From an uncultured Poribacteria bacterium (GTDB lineage Bacteria > Poribacteria > WGA-4E > WGA-3G): a stretch of 64,000 nucleotides of DNA. Where the stretch lies: positions 3,264,217 through 3,328,216 of the forward strand of contig OX639992.1 in the NCBI GenBank assembly GCA_951828515.1, read 5' to 3'. The translations under genes and the position numbers were made by a program. Each line of letters opens with the position of its first letter. Within the stretch, counting starts at the first letter, position 1. Below are positions 16,952-26,381 of this stretch, in pieces. The notes under the pieces were generated by a model. It was not told the origin of the DNA. It ran no database searches and saw only the letters and a list, made by a program, of their open reading frames with translations.

Positions 16952-18337
16952 ATGTCAACGAACGATGTTGCGTTAATGGCGCACCTCATGCGCCGCGCAG
17001 GGTTCGGAACAACCCGCACCGAACTGGAAGCCTACGTTGAAAAAGGCTACGAGAATGTAGTTGACGATCTCGTCCATCCTGAACGCGGAACCCCCATTGA
17101 TGAAGATATTTTAGAACGCTACTTCGGTGGTGAAGGTGGTTACGTCGGTATTTGGATCTATCGGATGCTGAACAGCAGGTGTCCACTTCAAGAGAAGATG
17201 GCACTCTTCTGGCACCATGTCTTTGCAACGGGGTTAGGCAAGAATCAGCATATCCTCGCATCCTCGAACCAGATTGATATGCTTCGGCGTGTCGGTATGG
17301 GACAGATGCGAGACATCCTACTTGAACTTTCCAAAGATCCGGCGATGATCTTCTGGCTCGATAATAACGACAACCGTAAAGGCGAACCCAACGAAAACTA
17401 TGGGAGAGAACTCCTCGAACTTTTCTCATTAGGGGTGGGTAACTACAGTGAAGATGATATAAAAAGTTGCGCTCTCGCTTTCACAGGTTGGACATTCGGA
17501 CAGCCGATTCCGTTGTATCCCCACGGTTACTACTCGCCACCCTTTTTGTTCGATGAAGAGGAACACGACGACTGCGAGAAAACCTTCTTGGGGCATACCG
17601 GAAACTTGAACGGTGATGACATCGTCGACATCATCGTCGAACAACCCGCTTGTGCCAGATTCATTTCCAGACACCTTTATAACTTCTTTGTCGCAGATGA
17701 GCCACAGGTACCGTCGTGGAACGTGACACCCCCGCAAGACCCGGAAGCGATCGAGACACTCTCAGACGCATTCATGGAATCTGATGGGAATATATCCCAT
17801 GTCCTTGGTGTCCTCTTCAATTCCGACTTCTTCAAAGAAGCCCAATTCAAAAAGGTCAAGAGTCCGACGGAACTCGTCACGGGAATCGTGAAACTGGTAG
17901 GTGACTTCCAAGGTCCGCAACCCGGAATGGGTCCGTATGCCAGTGCCACGCAATTGATGGGACAGAAACTCATGGATCCACCGACTGTAGAAGGGTGGCA
18001 CACGGGTAAAGAGTGGATCGATGGTGGTCTGCTGACTGCTCGCGTCAACTTTGCCGTTCGCGAAGTCAGCGACGCGTCGAAACCCGGAATTCAGGACATC
18101 ATCACACGCCTGAAAAATAACGGGGATTCGCTCTCACCAGAGGCATTTGTAGACGAGTGTCTTGAACTCACAGGTCCACTGACGATAGGCGATACCACTC
18201 GTGAGTATCTCACGCAATTTGCGGAAGCGAACGGTGAACTCAACCTTGCAGATGACGACGCTGCGGAGGAGAATCAAGCACGGATCGTCAGTATGCTCCA
18301 GTTAATCGTGGCTTCAAGAGAGTATCAACTTGGCTAA
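16952..18337 (+). CDS. DUF1800 family protein
   Basis: 461 residues. The opening LMRRAGFGTTRTELEAY and internal FWHHVFATG, NENYGRELLELFSLGVGNYSEDD, ALAFTGWTF, FLGHTGNLNGDDIVDIIVEQ, CARFISRHLYNFFV and VEGWHTGKEW are hallmarks of DUF1800 proteins. These are usually encoded next to DUF1501 proteins, as here, and their biochemical role is not established. ATG 16952 has GGAGG 5 nt upstream; an in-frame extension to 16865 lies over a hairpin and has no ribosome site. No signal peptide is seen, which is unusual if this pair works outside the cytoplasm. The DUF1501 gene follows after about 125 bp. Confidence 0.9.
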   Translation: MSTNDVALMAHLMRRAGFGTTRTELEAYVEKGYENVVDDLVHPERGTPIDEDILERYFGGEGGYVGIWIYRMLNSRCPLQEKMALFWHHVFATGLGKNQHILASSNQIDMLRRVGMGQMRDILLELSKDPAMIFWLDNNDNRKGEPNENYGRELLELFSLGVGNYSEDDIKSCALAFTGWTFGQPIPLYPHGYYSPPFLFDEEEHDDCEKTFLGHTGNLNGDDIVDIIVEQPACARFISRHLYNFFVADEPQVPSWNVTPPQDPEAIETLSDAFMESDGNISHVLGVLFNSDFFKEAQFKKVKSPTELVTGIVKLVGDFQGPQPGMGPYASATQLMGQKLMDPPTVEGWHTGKEWIDGGLLTARVNFAVREVSDASKPGIQDIITRLKNNGDSLSPEAFVDECLELTGPLTIGDTTREYLTQFAEANGELNLADDDAAEENQARIVSMLQLIVASREYQLG

Positions 18338-18351
18338 CCTTTTTGTACAGC

Positions 18352-18445
18352 CTTCGGCTTTCAGCCGTCAGTGGTCAGTAACAAGAGTCAGTTTTTAAAC
18401 GAAAACCTCTTTACTGATTGCTGATGGCTAACTGCTGAAAGCGAA
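18352..18445. repeat. Imperfect palindrome of TCAG-type repeats between the DUF1800 and DUF1501 genes
   Basis: GGCTTTCAGCCGTCAGTGG in the left part and TGCTGATGGCTAACTGCTGAAAGC in the right part pair over much of their length (GCTTTCAG / CTGAAAGC at the outer ends). It belongs with the TCAG-rich tracts at 4553 and 51541. Confidence 0.55.
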
Positions 18446-18462
18446 TAAAAGGAGACATCGAC

Positions 18463-19605
18463 ATGAGTACTATCAAGAAAGATCCCGTCCTTGTCGTTGT
18501 ACAACTCAGCGGCGGCAACGACTTCATGAATACACTCATTCCGTACACACAGGGAATTTATCACGATTCCCGTCCGGTGGTCGGCATCAAAGCGGAAGAT
18601 GTTCTACCGTCAGATGTAGACGATGCACTGGGGTGGCACCCCCAGGCTGCCCCGCTCAAAAAGATGTTTGACGCAGGTGAGGTCGCTGTTGTGCAGGGGA
18701 TCGGTTACCCCGATTCAAACCGCTCGCATTTCCGGGCAATGGACATCTGGCATACCTGTGAACCGCTGAAAATCGGTGATGAAGGTTGGGTCGGTAGACT
18801 CGTCCGAGAACTCGATCCACAGAGCCACAACGTCTTAACGGGTGTCAGTTTCGGACAGGGACTTCCGCGTGCCTGCGCACTCTCCGGCATTCCCGTCACC
18901 TCCGTCGGCGATTTGGACAACTACGGACTGATGACCAGCATTGGCGATGAAGCGCAACGGACGAAAGCACTTGAGATATTCAAGGGGATGTACAGTAGCA
19001 CGATTGGCACCGGTATTGTAATGGACTACCTCAGCCAAACCGGGTTAGATGTGATTAAGGGTGCCGATGAACTCAAGAAGGCACCGGCGATGTATAAATC
19101 CGAAGTGGAGTACCCAGAAAGCTCGATCGCAAAGAGCCTACGGGATGTCGCACGGGTCCATCTCGCCAATCTCGGCACACGCGTTTTCTACACGCAGCAC
19201 GGCGGTTACGATAACCACGCCAACGAGGTTCCGGCGCACCCACGACTCCTGACAGACCTCACGGAAGCCATCCAAGCGTTCTTCACGGATCTACGATCCC
19301 AGGATGCCTCCGAAGAGATCGTCATGTACGTCTTCACGGAATTCGGTAGACGTATCCGAGATAACGCCAGTGGTACTGACCATGGCACCGGTGGCGGTGC
19401 ATTCATCATCGGTGATCATGTGAAAGGTGGACTCTACTCGGAATATCCGTCTCTCGATCCGGCTCGTTGGGTACACGGCGAAGACCTTGAGCATACTATC
19501 GACTTCCGCGGCATATACGGAACGCTTTTAGAGCAGTGGATGGGTATAGACCCGACGCACATCGTCGGTGGGAATTTTGAACAAATTCATCCCTTTTCAG
19601 TGTAG
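18463..19605 (+). CDS. DUF1501 family protein
   Basis: 380 residues. VVVQLSGGNDFMNTLIPY, LGWHPQAAPLKKMFDAGEVA, VQGIGYPDSNRSHFRAMDIW, VFYTQHGGYDNHANE, VMYVFTEFGRRIRDNASGTD and HGTGGGAFIIGDHVKGGLY are the conserved blocks of DUF1501, a family distantly related to sulfatase/alkaline-phosphatase folds. The role is unknown. It is almost always paired with DUF1800 as here, which suggests a joint function. ATG 18463 has AAGGAG upstream. No twin-arginine or Sec signal is visible at this start, although many family members have one. Confidence 0.9.
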   Translation: MSTIKKDPVLVVVQLSGGNDFMNTLIPYTQGIYHDSRPVVGIKAEDVLPSDVDDALGWHPQAAPLKKMFDAGEVAVVQGIGYPDSNRSHFRAMDIWHTCEPLKIGDEGWVGRLVRELDPQSHNVLTGVSFGQGLPRACALSGIPVTSVGDLDNYGLMTSIGDEAQRTKALEIFKGMYSSTIGTGIVMDYLSQTGLDVIKGADELKKAPAMYKSEVEYPESSIAKSLRDVARVHLANLGTRVFYTQHGGYDNHANEVPAHPRLLTDLTEAIQAFFTDLRSQDASEEIVMYVFTEFGRRIRDNASGTDHGTGGGAFIIGDHVKGGLYSEYPSLDPARWVHGEDLEHTIDFRGIYGTLLEQWMGIDPTHIVGGNFEQIHPFSV

Positions 19606-19661
19606 CTTGCAAACTGAAACTTGCTATTCTAATGACGCAAGAATAACGGTAGGAGGCAATC

Positions 19662-20675
19662 ATGGGTAGACCTTACGGTTTGCTGCGTGCCGGGTTTCCG
19701 TTTCACAAGACCCTGAGTATGCGGCGAACGACTAACTTTCCGATCGATATCGCAGTCGGAAAAGAAGGACGTTTGTATATCATGTGCCGTAGCGACGGCA
19801 CTGCGATGATTCGGAAATATACCGTTGAGGACGAAGACCTCGGCACAATGGGCGGTTACGGACAGGGTGATGGTCAATTCACGTGGCCCGTGACGATTAC
19901 CCCGGACAGCGAAGAAAACCTTTATGTGTCCGATGAATATTTGCATCGGATCGTCGCTTTTAACAGCGAAGGTGAACACATCGGCACGTGGGGTGAACAC
20001 GGCACCGACCCGGGGCAACTCAACGGTCCTGCGGGTATGGACTTCGATCCAGAGGGGAATCTCTATGTCGCTGATAGTCTGAGCCATCGGGTGCAAAAGT
20101 TCACAAAAGACGGTAAATTCCTCTTAGGATGGGGGAGTTATGGCGACGGTGAAAGTGAATTCAATATGCCATGGGGCGTCGCTGTAGACGAACTCGGCGA
20201 TGTCTACGTTTCTGATTGGCGGAACGACAGGGTACAGAAATTCAATGCCGAGGGAGAATTCCTCTTCGCATTTGGCAAATCCGGTAGCGGCAACGGCGAA
20301 CTCAACCGTCCCGCCGGGATTGATGTTGATCTGCACGGCGATGTCTATGTCGCCGACTGGGGGAATGACCGCATCCAACTCTTCAACGCTGAAGGGCGGT
20401 ATGTGCAAAAATTCCTCGGTGATGCTACTTTGTCAACGGTGTCACTGGCTTACATGATGACAAACGCCAGCCCAAATCGGATGCGCGATATGGCGGACTT
20501 GGAACCGCAGAAATACCTGCGCCAGCCGAAATCTGTCGCCGTCAGCGATGATGGTCTGATGTTTGTACCGGACTTTGGATCCTATCGGGTTCAGGTTTAT
20601 CGGAATATGGCAGTGCCGTTGTCAGAGCAGGAATTTAGCCCACCGCGTCGATCAGTTACGTTGCATCAGGAATAG
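19662..20675 (+). CDS. NHL-repeat propeller protein
   Basis: 337 residues with five to six NHL repeats: DIAVGKEGRLYIMCRSD, TITPDSEENLYVSDEYLHRI, DFDPEGNLYVADSLSHRVQ, AVDELGDVYVSDWRNDRVQ, DVDLHGDVYVADWGNDRIQ and AVSDDGLMFVPDFGSYRVQ. They alternate with the FGxxGSGNGELNRPAG type of turn. NHL repeats make a six-bladed propeller, often a binding scaffold. No signal peptide is seen. ATG 19662 follows AGGAGG. It is the third gene of the DUF1800-DUF1501 set (57 bp spacing) and is followed by a clear terminator, so the three probably form one transcript. Confidence 0.9.
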   Translation: MGRPYGLLRAGFPFHKTLSMRRTTNFPIDIAVGKEGRLYIMCRSDGTAMIRKYTVEDEDLGTMGGYGQGDGQFTWPVTITPDSEENLYVSDEYLHRIVAFNSEGEHIGTWGEHGTDPGQLNGPAGMDFDPEGNLYVADSLSHRVQKFTKDGKFLLGWGSYGDGESEFNMPWGVAVDELGDVYVSDWRNDRVQKFNAEGEFLFAFGKSGSGNGELNRPAGIDVDLHGDVYVADWGNDRIQLFNAEGRYVQKFLGDATLSTVSLAYMMTNASPNRMRDMADLEPQKYLRQPKSVAVSDDGLMFVPDFGSYRVQVYRNMAVPLSEQEFSPPRRSVTLHQE

Positions 20676-20729
20676 GTCTGGGCGAGGTTAGAACCCACCA
20701 GCGAATACGAGACTATACTTTAATTTAGA

Positions 20730-20766
20730 AGAGCCAAGCGTGTATATGATATGCGCTTGGCTTTTC
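20730..20766 (+). terminator. Rho-independent terminator after the NHL gene
   Basis: AGCCAAGCG pairs with CGCTTGGCT across a 13-nt loop and is followed by TTTTCT. Confidence 0.75.
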
Positions 20767-20952
20767 TGCGTACTGTATAGGAAATTATGTGCCACGTTTA
20801 AATTTGTTTCGGATTTTACTATACCTTCTATCGAAATGGAAATATTTTAATGTTAATGACCTTATAAAGAAACTAATGTTAGGTAAACCCAAAAGTTCAA
20901 TCAAACGTTGAATTGTTATGTTAATGCCCGAATCGGAGGTCAAAACGACTGA

Positions 20953-23412
20953 ATGAAGTCACAACTCATCATAGTTCTACTTGCGTTTGTCATCATGCCA
21001 CTCTCTGTTTTAGCCCAAACCGGCGATATTCAAGGAACCGTCTATCAGCGAAGTACAGGAAAGTCCCTCGTAGACGCTGATGTCCATATCCTCGAAACCG
21101 ACCAACACCAAAAAACCGATGAAAATGGGGTTTTCCAATTCACAGAACTCCCTGAAGACACATACACTTTCGTCGTCACCCATCCCGCGGAAGCCGCGCC
21201 CACAAAAATCTCGGTAGTCATCAGCAGTGGCGATACCACCGAAGTCAAAATACATCTCGGCGTAGCCTTTAAACTCGAAACAGTTGTGGTGGAAGGGAAA
21301 CGTCTCCCACCGACGGTAAGTCGCACGGAAATCCGTGGCAGCGAACTCCTTCGTATCCCTGGTACCTTCAATGACACCCTTAAAGGACTCATGACGCTCC
21401 CCAGCATCGGCATTCCAAACGATTACTTCGGGGCACTCTACATCCGTGGGAGTGAACCCGGCTCAAATTTGTATTATCTCGACCGAACGCCTCTCGGCTA
21501 CCCTTTCCATTGGGGCGGTTTACTTTCAACAATCAGTTCAGAAACACTCGAAAGAATTGACATCTATGCAGGCGGATATGGTGCTGAGTTCGGACTGGAT
21601 TCGCAAGCCGTGCTTGACATCTACGCTCGCGATGGCATCGAAAAACCGTGGAGCGGAAAATTCAATTTAAATATTCTCTATTCTGAAGGACTCCTCGAAG
21701 CCAAAATCGGTGATAAGGGGTATATCTCCGCCTCCGGGAGGCGTAGTTACTTAGATCTCATCGCTGGACCGATCATTGCACAGCAATCAGAAACGACGCA
21801 ACAATTGCCCTACTTCTCAGATTATCAACTCAAATTTGCCCAGACGCTTGGTGAAAAACATCACCTCATGGTGAACGCCTTTGCCGCAACTGACCATTTT
21901 AAGATCGAGGAGGAAGACAGCGAATTTGAAGAATTTGAAATTGAAGGCGAAACAGTGCCTGAGGACATTGAAAGGGCACGCGCCTCTGTGCTTTTCAAAA
22001 ACGGTTTCGATGGGCAAGGTGTCCACCTCCGTTCGGACTTTACCGAAAATCTCACCTCGCATTTATCGCTGACCCGTTCCTTCAATTTTCTCACGATCGC
22101 GCTTGAAGCTCCGGTCAGGGAGCGGTTTTCTCGGAACCCCGACGGGGAATGGGTTCATTCCGCTGACTATGGCCACTACGATGTGAAGATTAATGTCCCG
22201 GTCTATATGCTCCGTGAAGATATATCCTACCGGTTCACACCGAAGCTTCAATTTGAACCGGGTTTCCTCCTCTCGTTTGCCCCTGCCAACAGTTTTGAGG
22301 ATGGCAGGTTTCCTGAGTACGTAACACGTGAGGTGGAAGATCCGGCGGAACTTCCGGAAATCCTTGAATATGCACAGGAGAATGAAGATTCAGTCACAGT
22401 GGCCAGACGGAGTGACGGAACTCATGAAATTACGGAGCGCACTGTTGAGGAGATACACGACGAATTCGGTCACGATTTTTACCGTGCCGAAGGGTACGTG
22501 CAAGGACGCTATGATCCACTTTCGTTCTTGTCTGTGGCACTCGGTGTTCGATTGGACTATCTGAATGTGACAGAGCAGATTTCCATTCAACCACGAGGCA
22601 GTGTGAGTTTCATACTGCCCAACGGTTCTAATCTCCGCTTCGCGTATGGACATTATGAACAGAGTCCACAACCGTCTCGTCTGTTAGCAGAAGACGGCAA
22701 TAGTGCATTGAAATCGAGTCTCACACGGCATTATATCATGGAATTGGAACATGAACTCTCATCGCGAACTGAACTGAAACTTGCCACCTATTACAAAGAC
22801 GCACAGAAACTGGTAACACCCGATGCAGTCTCGAACTATCTCAATCAAGGGGCAGCGTCTGTCGCGGGTGCGGAGGTATTCTTACGGCATCGGATTCCAG
22901 ATAAGTTCTTCGGTTGGATTTCCTATGCTTATACACACGCTGAGCGACGCGAGAATCCAGACGCTACTTATCAACCTTACCTCTTCGATAACACGCACAT
23001 TGTTAGCGTTGTTGCCAACTATAGTTTCACACCGAAGTTTGAGATCGGCGCGAAGTGGCAATATCTCAGCGGCACCTCCGAAGCACCGATCAGTTCCATC
23101 GTTCTCATCCAAGACCCCGTAACGCGTGGACTGAACCCGCTTTTGGCGAGTGCCGACGAACAATTAAGCACTGAACTCGCACCGTATCATAAGTTAGACC
23201 TTCGGGTGAGTTATAAATGGAATATCTGGGGACTGCAGGTAGGTGGATTCCTTGATGTTCTGAATGTATACAACCGCAAAAACAAGATAAGGTTCATTTT
23301 TGAAGAGGCGACACTTGACGTCCAAGGTCAGGAGGTTGGCATTGAACGTGAAGTCTTTGATGCCCCGCAACTGCCTCGGATAATTTATTTCGGATTGACG
23401 CTTGAATTTTGA
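20953..23412 (+). CDS. TonB-dependent outer-membrane receptor with carboxypeptidase-regulatory-like N-domain
   Basis: 819 residues. Signal peptide (QLIIVLLAFVIMPLSVLA); CarboxypepD_reg-like domain at about 24-105 (GDIQGTVYQRSTGKSLVDAD, ENGVFQFTELPEDTYTFVV); plug domain at about 110-225 (LLRIPGTFNDTLKGLMTLPS, YIRGSEPGSNLYYLDRTPL, ISSETLERIDIYAGGYGAEF); then a long beta-barrel ending in the aromatic residue of YFGLTLEF, typical of outer-membrane beta-barrels. It would import a bulky substrate using TonB energy. No SusD-like partner lies next to it, so the substrate is open. ATG 20953 was taken because the signal peptide starts there; GGAGG lies 12-16 nt upstream. Lipoprotein genes follow on the same strand. 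Confidence 0.9.
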   Translation: MKSQLIIVLLAFVIMPLSVLAQTGDIQGTVYQRSTGKSLVDADVHILETDQHQKTDENGVFQFTELPEDTYTFVVTHPAEAAPTKISVVISSGDTTEVKIHLGVAFKLETVVVEGKRLPPTVSRTEIRGSELLRIPGTFNDTLKGLMTLPSIGIPNDYFGALYIRGSEPGSNLYYLDRTPLGYPFHWGGLLSTISSETLERIDIYAGGYGAEFGLDSQAVLDIYARDGIEKPWSGKFNLNILYSEGLLEAKIGDKGYISASGRRSYLDLIAGPIIAQQSETTQQLPYFSDYQLKFAQTLGEKHHLMVNAFAATDHFKIEEEDSEFEEFEIEGETVPEDIERARASVLFKNGFDGQGVHLRSDFTENLTSHLSLTRSFNFLTIALEAPVRERFSRNPDGEWVHSADYGHYDVKINVPVYMLREDISYRFTPKLQFEPGFLLSFAPANSFEDGRFPEYVTREVEDPAELPEILEYAQENEDSVTVARRSDGTHEITERTVEEIHDEFGHDFYRAEGYVQGRYDPLSFLSVALGVRLDYLNVTEQISIQPRGSVSFILPNGSNLRFAYGHYEQSPQPSRLLAEDGNSALKSSLTRHYIMELEHELSSRTELKLATYYKDAQKLVTPDAVSNYLNQGAASVAGAEVFLRHRIPDKFFGWISYAYTHAERRENPDATYQPYLFDNTHIVSVVANYSFTPKFEIGAKWQYLSGTSEAPISSIVLIQDPVTRGLNPLLASADEQLSTELAPYHKLDLRVSYKWNIWGLQVGGFLDVLNVYNRKNKIRFIFEEATLDVQGQEVGIEREVFDAPQLPRIIYFGLTLEF

Positions 23413-23451
23413 CAGCAACGGGTGAAGCAATGTGCAATTTGGATCAGGGAT

Positions 23452-23479
23452 TTGCCATTACGGGTTGCTCTGGTATAAT
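23452..23479 (+). promoter_or_regulatory. Sigma-70-like promoter for the lipoprotein array
   Basis: TTGCCA (23452-23457), a 16-nt spacer, then TATAAT (23474-23479), placed 57 bp upstream of the first lipoprotein gene. Confidence 0.5.
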
Positions 23480-23535
23480 ACCGCTGTAGCAGCAAACACC
23501 CACCCTGTGCATGCCGATAATAAGGAGAAACATCC

Positions 23536-24165
23536 ATGAAAATCTGGATTATTTTTGGTATCTGCGTTCTCATGCTCGTTGGTTGTACGAGTGCTGAGTA
23601 CCAAAAGATGCAAGCAGAACGCGATCAGCTGCTCAAGAATTACGCGGACCTCCGCGAGGAGCACAGCGAACTCAGAATCAAAACCGACATAACCGATACA
23701 CTCCTCGGGAAGTGGAAATTCCTGAACCTTGAGATTGAGGAGAGTAATGTCAGCGAAGAAGTTGCGGAAACCAAAGCCGCCCTTTATGCCCTTGACCTGA
23801 AGAATCTTATACTTGAATTCTTCGAGGAGAAAGGTATGTACAACTACCGAGGCAAAAACGGTGAAACGGATGTGTCGGGTCAATTTACTGTTATCACTGT
23901 CCGGTACGGCGACGAACCGTTCCCTTTTATTCGGTTCATCAGACGCACGGGTCCGGAGGTGTCACAACTCCTCTTTGCCGCAAGTTCCGATGGGAAGCCT
24001 CTCGGTTTATCAAGTGCTCGGGGACTTGACACAGCGAGAGAGATTAGTATTTCAGTCACGGAGGACAGGTTATATTTCACAATGCACGGCAAGATGCAAT
24101 TAAGTCCTAACGGCTGGGTGCAAAGCGGTGGCGTGCGTTGTTATTTTGAGAAGAGTGGGGAATGA
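23536..24165 (+). CDS. Lipoprotein of a five-member tandem family (member 1)
   Basis: 209 residues. Type II signal with lipobox LMLVGC (Cys17), a coiled-coil-like helix (QKMQAERDQLLKNYADLREE), then a compact domain defined by LLGKWKFLNLEIEE, LKNLILEFFEEKG, RYGDEPFPFIRFIRRTGP and ITVTEDRLYFTMHGKM-like and NGWVQSGGVRCYFEK-like blocks. GKW-x-F followed by short strands, ending in a strand pair, recalls lipocalin-like DUFs but is not enough to name a family. It is probably anchored in the envelope, facing the periplasm. ATG 23536 follows AAGGAG. No function is known; the four similar genes downstream suggest a family amplified in place. Confidence 0.82.
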   Translation: MKIWIIFGICVLMLVGCTSAEYQKMQAERDQLLKNYADLREEHSELRIKTDITDTLLGKWKFLNLEIEESNVSEEVAETKAALYALDLKNLILEFFEEKGMYNYRGKNGETDVSGQFTVITVRYGDEPFPFIRFIRRTGPEVSQLLFAASSDGKPLGLSSARGLDTAREISISVTEDRLYFTMHGKMQLSPNGWVQSGGVRCYFEKSGE

Positions 24166-24204
24166 AGCCCAAAACCGTAGCTCGTAATGAAATGGAGATG
24201 TTTT

Positions 24205-24232
24205 TGCTTGGGTGTTTCCCCTAGATCTACGG
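24205..24232 (-). repeat. Dispersed GGGGAAACACCCAAGCAAAAAC element
   Basis: On the minus strand this stretch reads GGGGAAACACCC then AAGCAAAAACATC. Similar sequences occur on the plus strand at 24980-25002, 55460-55482 and, in part, at 35738-35755, each within about 120 bp upstream of a start codon. Confidence 0.5.
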
Positions 24233-24267
24233 AGAGGCACTTCATTCATCAAACCGCCCTGACCGAA

Positions 24268-24287
24268 CCGCAAGGAAAATTTAAAAA
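24268..24287 (+). promoter_or_regulatory. CCGCAAGG translation-leader element, copy 1
   Basis: CCGCAAGGAAAATTTAAAAA ends exactly at the ATG of the second lipoprotein gene. AAGG serves as a weak Shine-Dalgarno at 12 nt. Near-identical leaders occur at 35763 and 50983-51024. Confidence 0.55.
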
Positions 24288-24917
24288 ATGAAAATATTAG
24301 CCACCTTTAGCTTCGTGATATTGGTTTTTGCAGGGTGTACCAGTGCGCAGTACCAAGAGATGCAGAATGAACGCAATAGGCTACGCGCCGCCCATGAAGA
24401 TGCCGTGAGAAAACATGACCCGCGGCAATTGGAAACTGCTTTAACCGATAAACTGATAGGGACATGGCAATTTCTGGATATGGAGGTTGCAGAAAGTGAT
24501 GTCAGTGAAGAGATAGCGGCATTAAAGTATAAACGCCATGCGAGGACTCGCCAAAATCTGACACTCGATTTTTTTATGGACCGAAATGTGTTCCGTCGAT
24601 ACCGCGGTAAAATTGGGGACACAGAGGTGACCGGAAGTTTCAAAATCAGCTCACGGCGTTACGGTGATGAATCATTTCCGTATCTTCGGGTTTTTCGGAA
24701 TACAGGCTTGCCACTCTACGATTTTTTAACGAATATGTCCACAAGCAGATTGAAAAACCAAGAGAACGTTTCCATGAGAGCTGCTGAAGATAATTGGCTC
24801 GGTGTTTCGGTGACAGATGACAAATTGTATCTGACGATGTACGGAAAGATGGAATTAACTTCCAACGGTTGGGCTCGAAGCGGCGGTATCCGTTGTATTT
24901 TCCAGCGGGCTAAATAA
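24288..24917 (+). CDS. Lipoprotein of the five-member tandem family (member 2)
   Basis: 209 residues, same length and layout as member 1: lipobox LVFAGC (Cys17), helix YQEMQNERNRLRAAHEDA, then LIGTWQFLDMEVAESDVSEE, RQNLTLDFFMDRN, YRGKIGDTEVTGSF, RYGDESFPYLRVFRNTG, VTDDKLYLTMYGKMELT and NGWARSGGIRCIFQ. The G-x-W-x-F-L-x-M/L-E block and the final NGW-x-R-S-GG-x-RC-x-F block are fixed in the family; the RC cysteine is conserved in all five. Translation starts at ATG 24288 within a dispersed AAGG leader. No catalytic motif is apparent. Confidence 0.82.
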   Translation: MKILATFSFVILVFAGCTSAQYQEMQNERNRLRAAHEDAVRKHDPRQLETALTDKLIGTWQFLDMEVAESDVSEEIAALKYKRHARTRQNLTLDFFMDRNVFRRYRGKIGDTEVTGSFKISSRRYGDESFPYLRVFRNTGLPLYDFLTNMSTSRLKNQENVSMRAAEDNWLGVSVTDDKLYLTMYGKMELTSNGWARSGGIRCIFQRAK

Positions 24918-25031
24918 GACTGTAAGGGTTTCCTCTTGTGGGAGCGGCATAATACCTCAAACTCCACTTTTTGTCGAACGGAAACGCCCAAGCAAAATAC
25001 CCCGAATTACGTGTATTGAGGAGGGAAGATC

Positions 25032-25949
25032 GTGAAAATGCTAATACCACTCACTATCCTTGTGTTAATATTTACAAGTTGTACCAGCGCGCTATATCAG
25101 GAAGGCGATGGGTCAATCGAGAATTACGAAGATACACGCATGAAATTTGACCCAGAAGAGATGAAAAGCGAGATGAAGGCACAACTGACCGGCAAATGGC
25201 AGTTTATCGGCATAGAAATTCCAAACGAGACTGTCAATGCCCAAACGGTGAACCTGACCTCCGAGGACGGTGAAACAACATCACCTTCCGACACCAACGC
25301 ACAAACGCCAACAGCACACAAATTGCCTCAGACTGACACGGATGAACGGGTAGCTGAAGGAGATCAGGTGCGATTATCGCCGATCACAGTCGAGGAGCGC
25401 GAAGACAACCAAAAGATAGCTGCGGCGAAGATGGCTTTAGCGGCGGCTAACCGTAAAAATTTAACGCTCGAATTTTATGAGGAGCGAACATCTTTATATT
25501 ATCGCGGCAGCAACCGTGGGAGGAAGGTCACAGGGCAATGTAACGTCATGACCCCACGAGTGGGGGATGTCCCTATGCTGCTTCTCCGGTTTAGACGACG
25601 CACAGGACCGAAAATGCTTGAGTTCCTATTTACTTCCGAACCCGCAAGGCTTAGGTCTGCGAGGGGCAAGCAAGCGTATGCCGAAAACATGCAGCGGACT
25701 GAGGGAAAAAACTATGTAAATACCAACGAACCCCTATGGTGGGACAAGCATGAAAACATCCGTAGGCTGGGTGGAGAAGGCAGCGAAAAAGCCTCTCCTA
25801 AAGGGGTCTCCTACGTCCCAACTTCAGCACTGGGGATTGAAGTCACGGACGACACGCTCTATCTAATTTTACATGGAGATATGGAACTCACACCCAACGG
25901 TTGGATACGAACCGGCGGTATGCGATGCGCCTTTAAGCGGATTGAATAA
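25032..25949 (+). CDS. Lipoprotein of the five-member tandem family (member 3, with insert)
   Basis: 305 residues. Lipobox LIFTSC (Cys17). After LTGKWQFIGIEI the protein carries an extra stretch of about 70 residues rich in T, P, S and Q (e.g. DGETTSPSDTNAQTPTAHKL) before rejoining the family at NRKNLTLEFYEERTSLYYRG, then PRVGDVPMLLLRFRRRTGP and KMLEFLFTSEP. A second extension of about 50 residues precedes VTDDTLYLILHGDMELTP and NGWIRTGGMRCAFKR. Member 4 shares the same two insertions. GTG 25032 is the start (GGAGGG 8 nt upstream, signal peptide directly after). Confidence 0.82.
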   Translation: MKMLIPLTILVLIFTSCTSALYQEGDGSIENYEDTRMKFDPEEMKSEMKAQLTGKWQFIGIEIPNETVNAQTVNLTSEDGETTSPSDTNAQTPTAHKLPQTDTDERVAEGDQVRLSPITVEEREDNQKIAAAKMALAAANRKNLTLEFYEERTSLYYRGSNRGRKVTGQCNVMTPRVGDVPMLLLRFRRRTGPKMLEFLFTSEPARLRSARGKQAYAENMQRTEGKNYVNTNEPLWWDKHENIRRLGGEGSEKASPKGVSYVPTSALGIEVTDDTLYLILHGDMELTPNGWIRTGGMRCAFKRIE

Positions 25950-26381
25950 GTGTTGTGTTAATTGTCTGAATCAGGATTTACAGGATTCAAGGATTTTCAG
26001 GATTGGATGTCCTCCTTGACTGAAAACTGTCCTCATAGAATTACCGAAATATTTATTGCAACTTCATGCAGTTTATGCTACAAAGTGCCTCGGATAATAG
26101 ATCACTTATCGATGAAAAGCGGAGCCTTTATAGTAAAGCCCGAAAATACTTGCACACTCTCGAAAACACAAAACCCCACATTGCTGGCGAGGTTTCCTAA
26201 CCTCGCCGCATTACAGAGTGTAAACTTAATTATGGGTTTTACTATATATCTAAAATTTTGTAAACTGCTAAGAAGTTTAAAACATTTCAAGAAAGGCTTT
26301 TCGGGAATTTTCCTACTCCATAGGGGTGGTCTGTCTATAGAAAGCTCAATTACGCACTATTTTGAAGCGAGGAGGACAACG
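25950..26381. other. Gap in the lipoprotein array containing a MITE
   Basis: No gene. An open frame enters member 4 from 25962 but its first 140 codons cross the MITE at 26129-26246 and lack any protein-like content, so it is not taken as coding. Confidence 0.6.
26129..26246. mobile_element. 118-bp MITE with TATAGTAAAGCCC inverted ends, copy A
   Basis: Begins TATAGTAAAGCCC and ends GGGTTTTACTATA. The interior holds the hairpin GGCGAGGTT-TCCT-AACCTCGCC. It reads identical to 55305-55422 and nearly the same as the inverted 57626-57761. TA at both borders suggests TA target duplication as for IS630/Tc1-type elements (inference). No coding capacity. Confidence 0.8.

Noticed and set aside
25962-26381. 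N-terminal extension of lipoprotein member 4
   Set aside because: The open frame crosses a MITE and lacks a signal peptide; the lipobox start at 26382 with GGAGG is clearly the real start.
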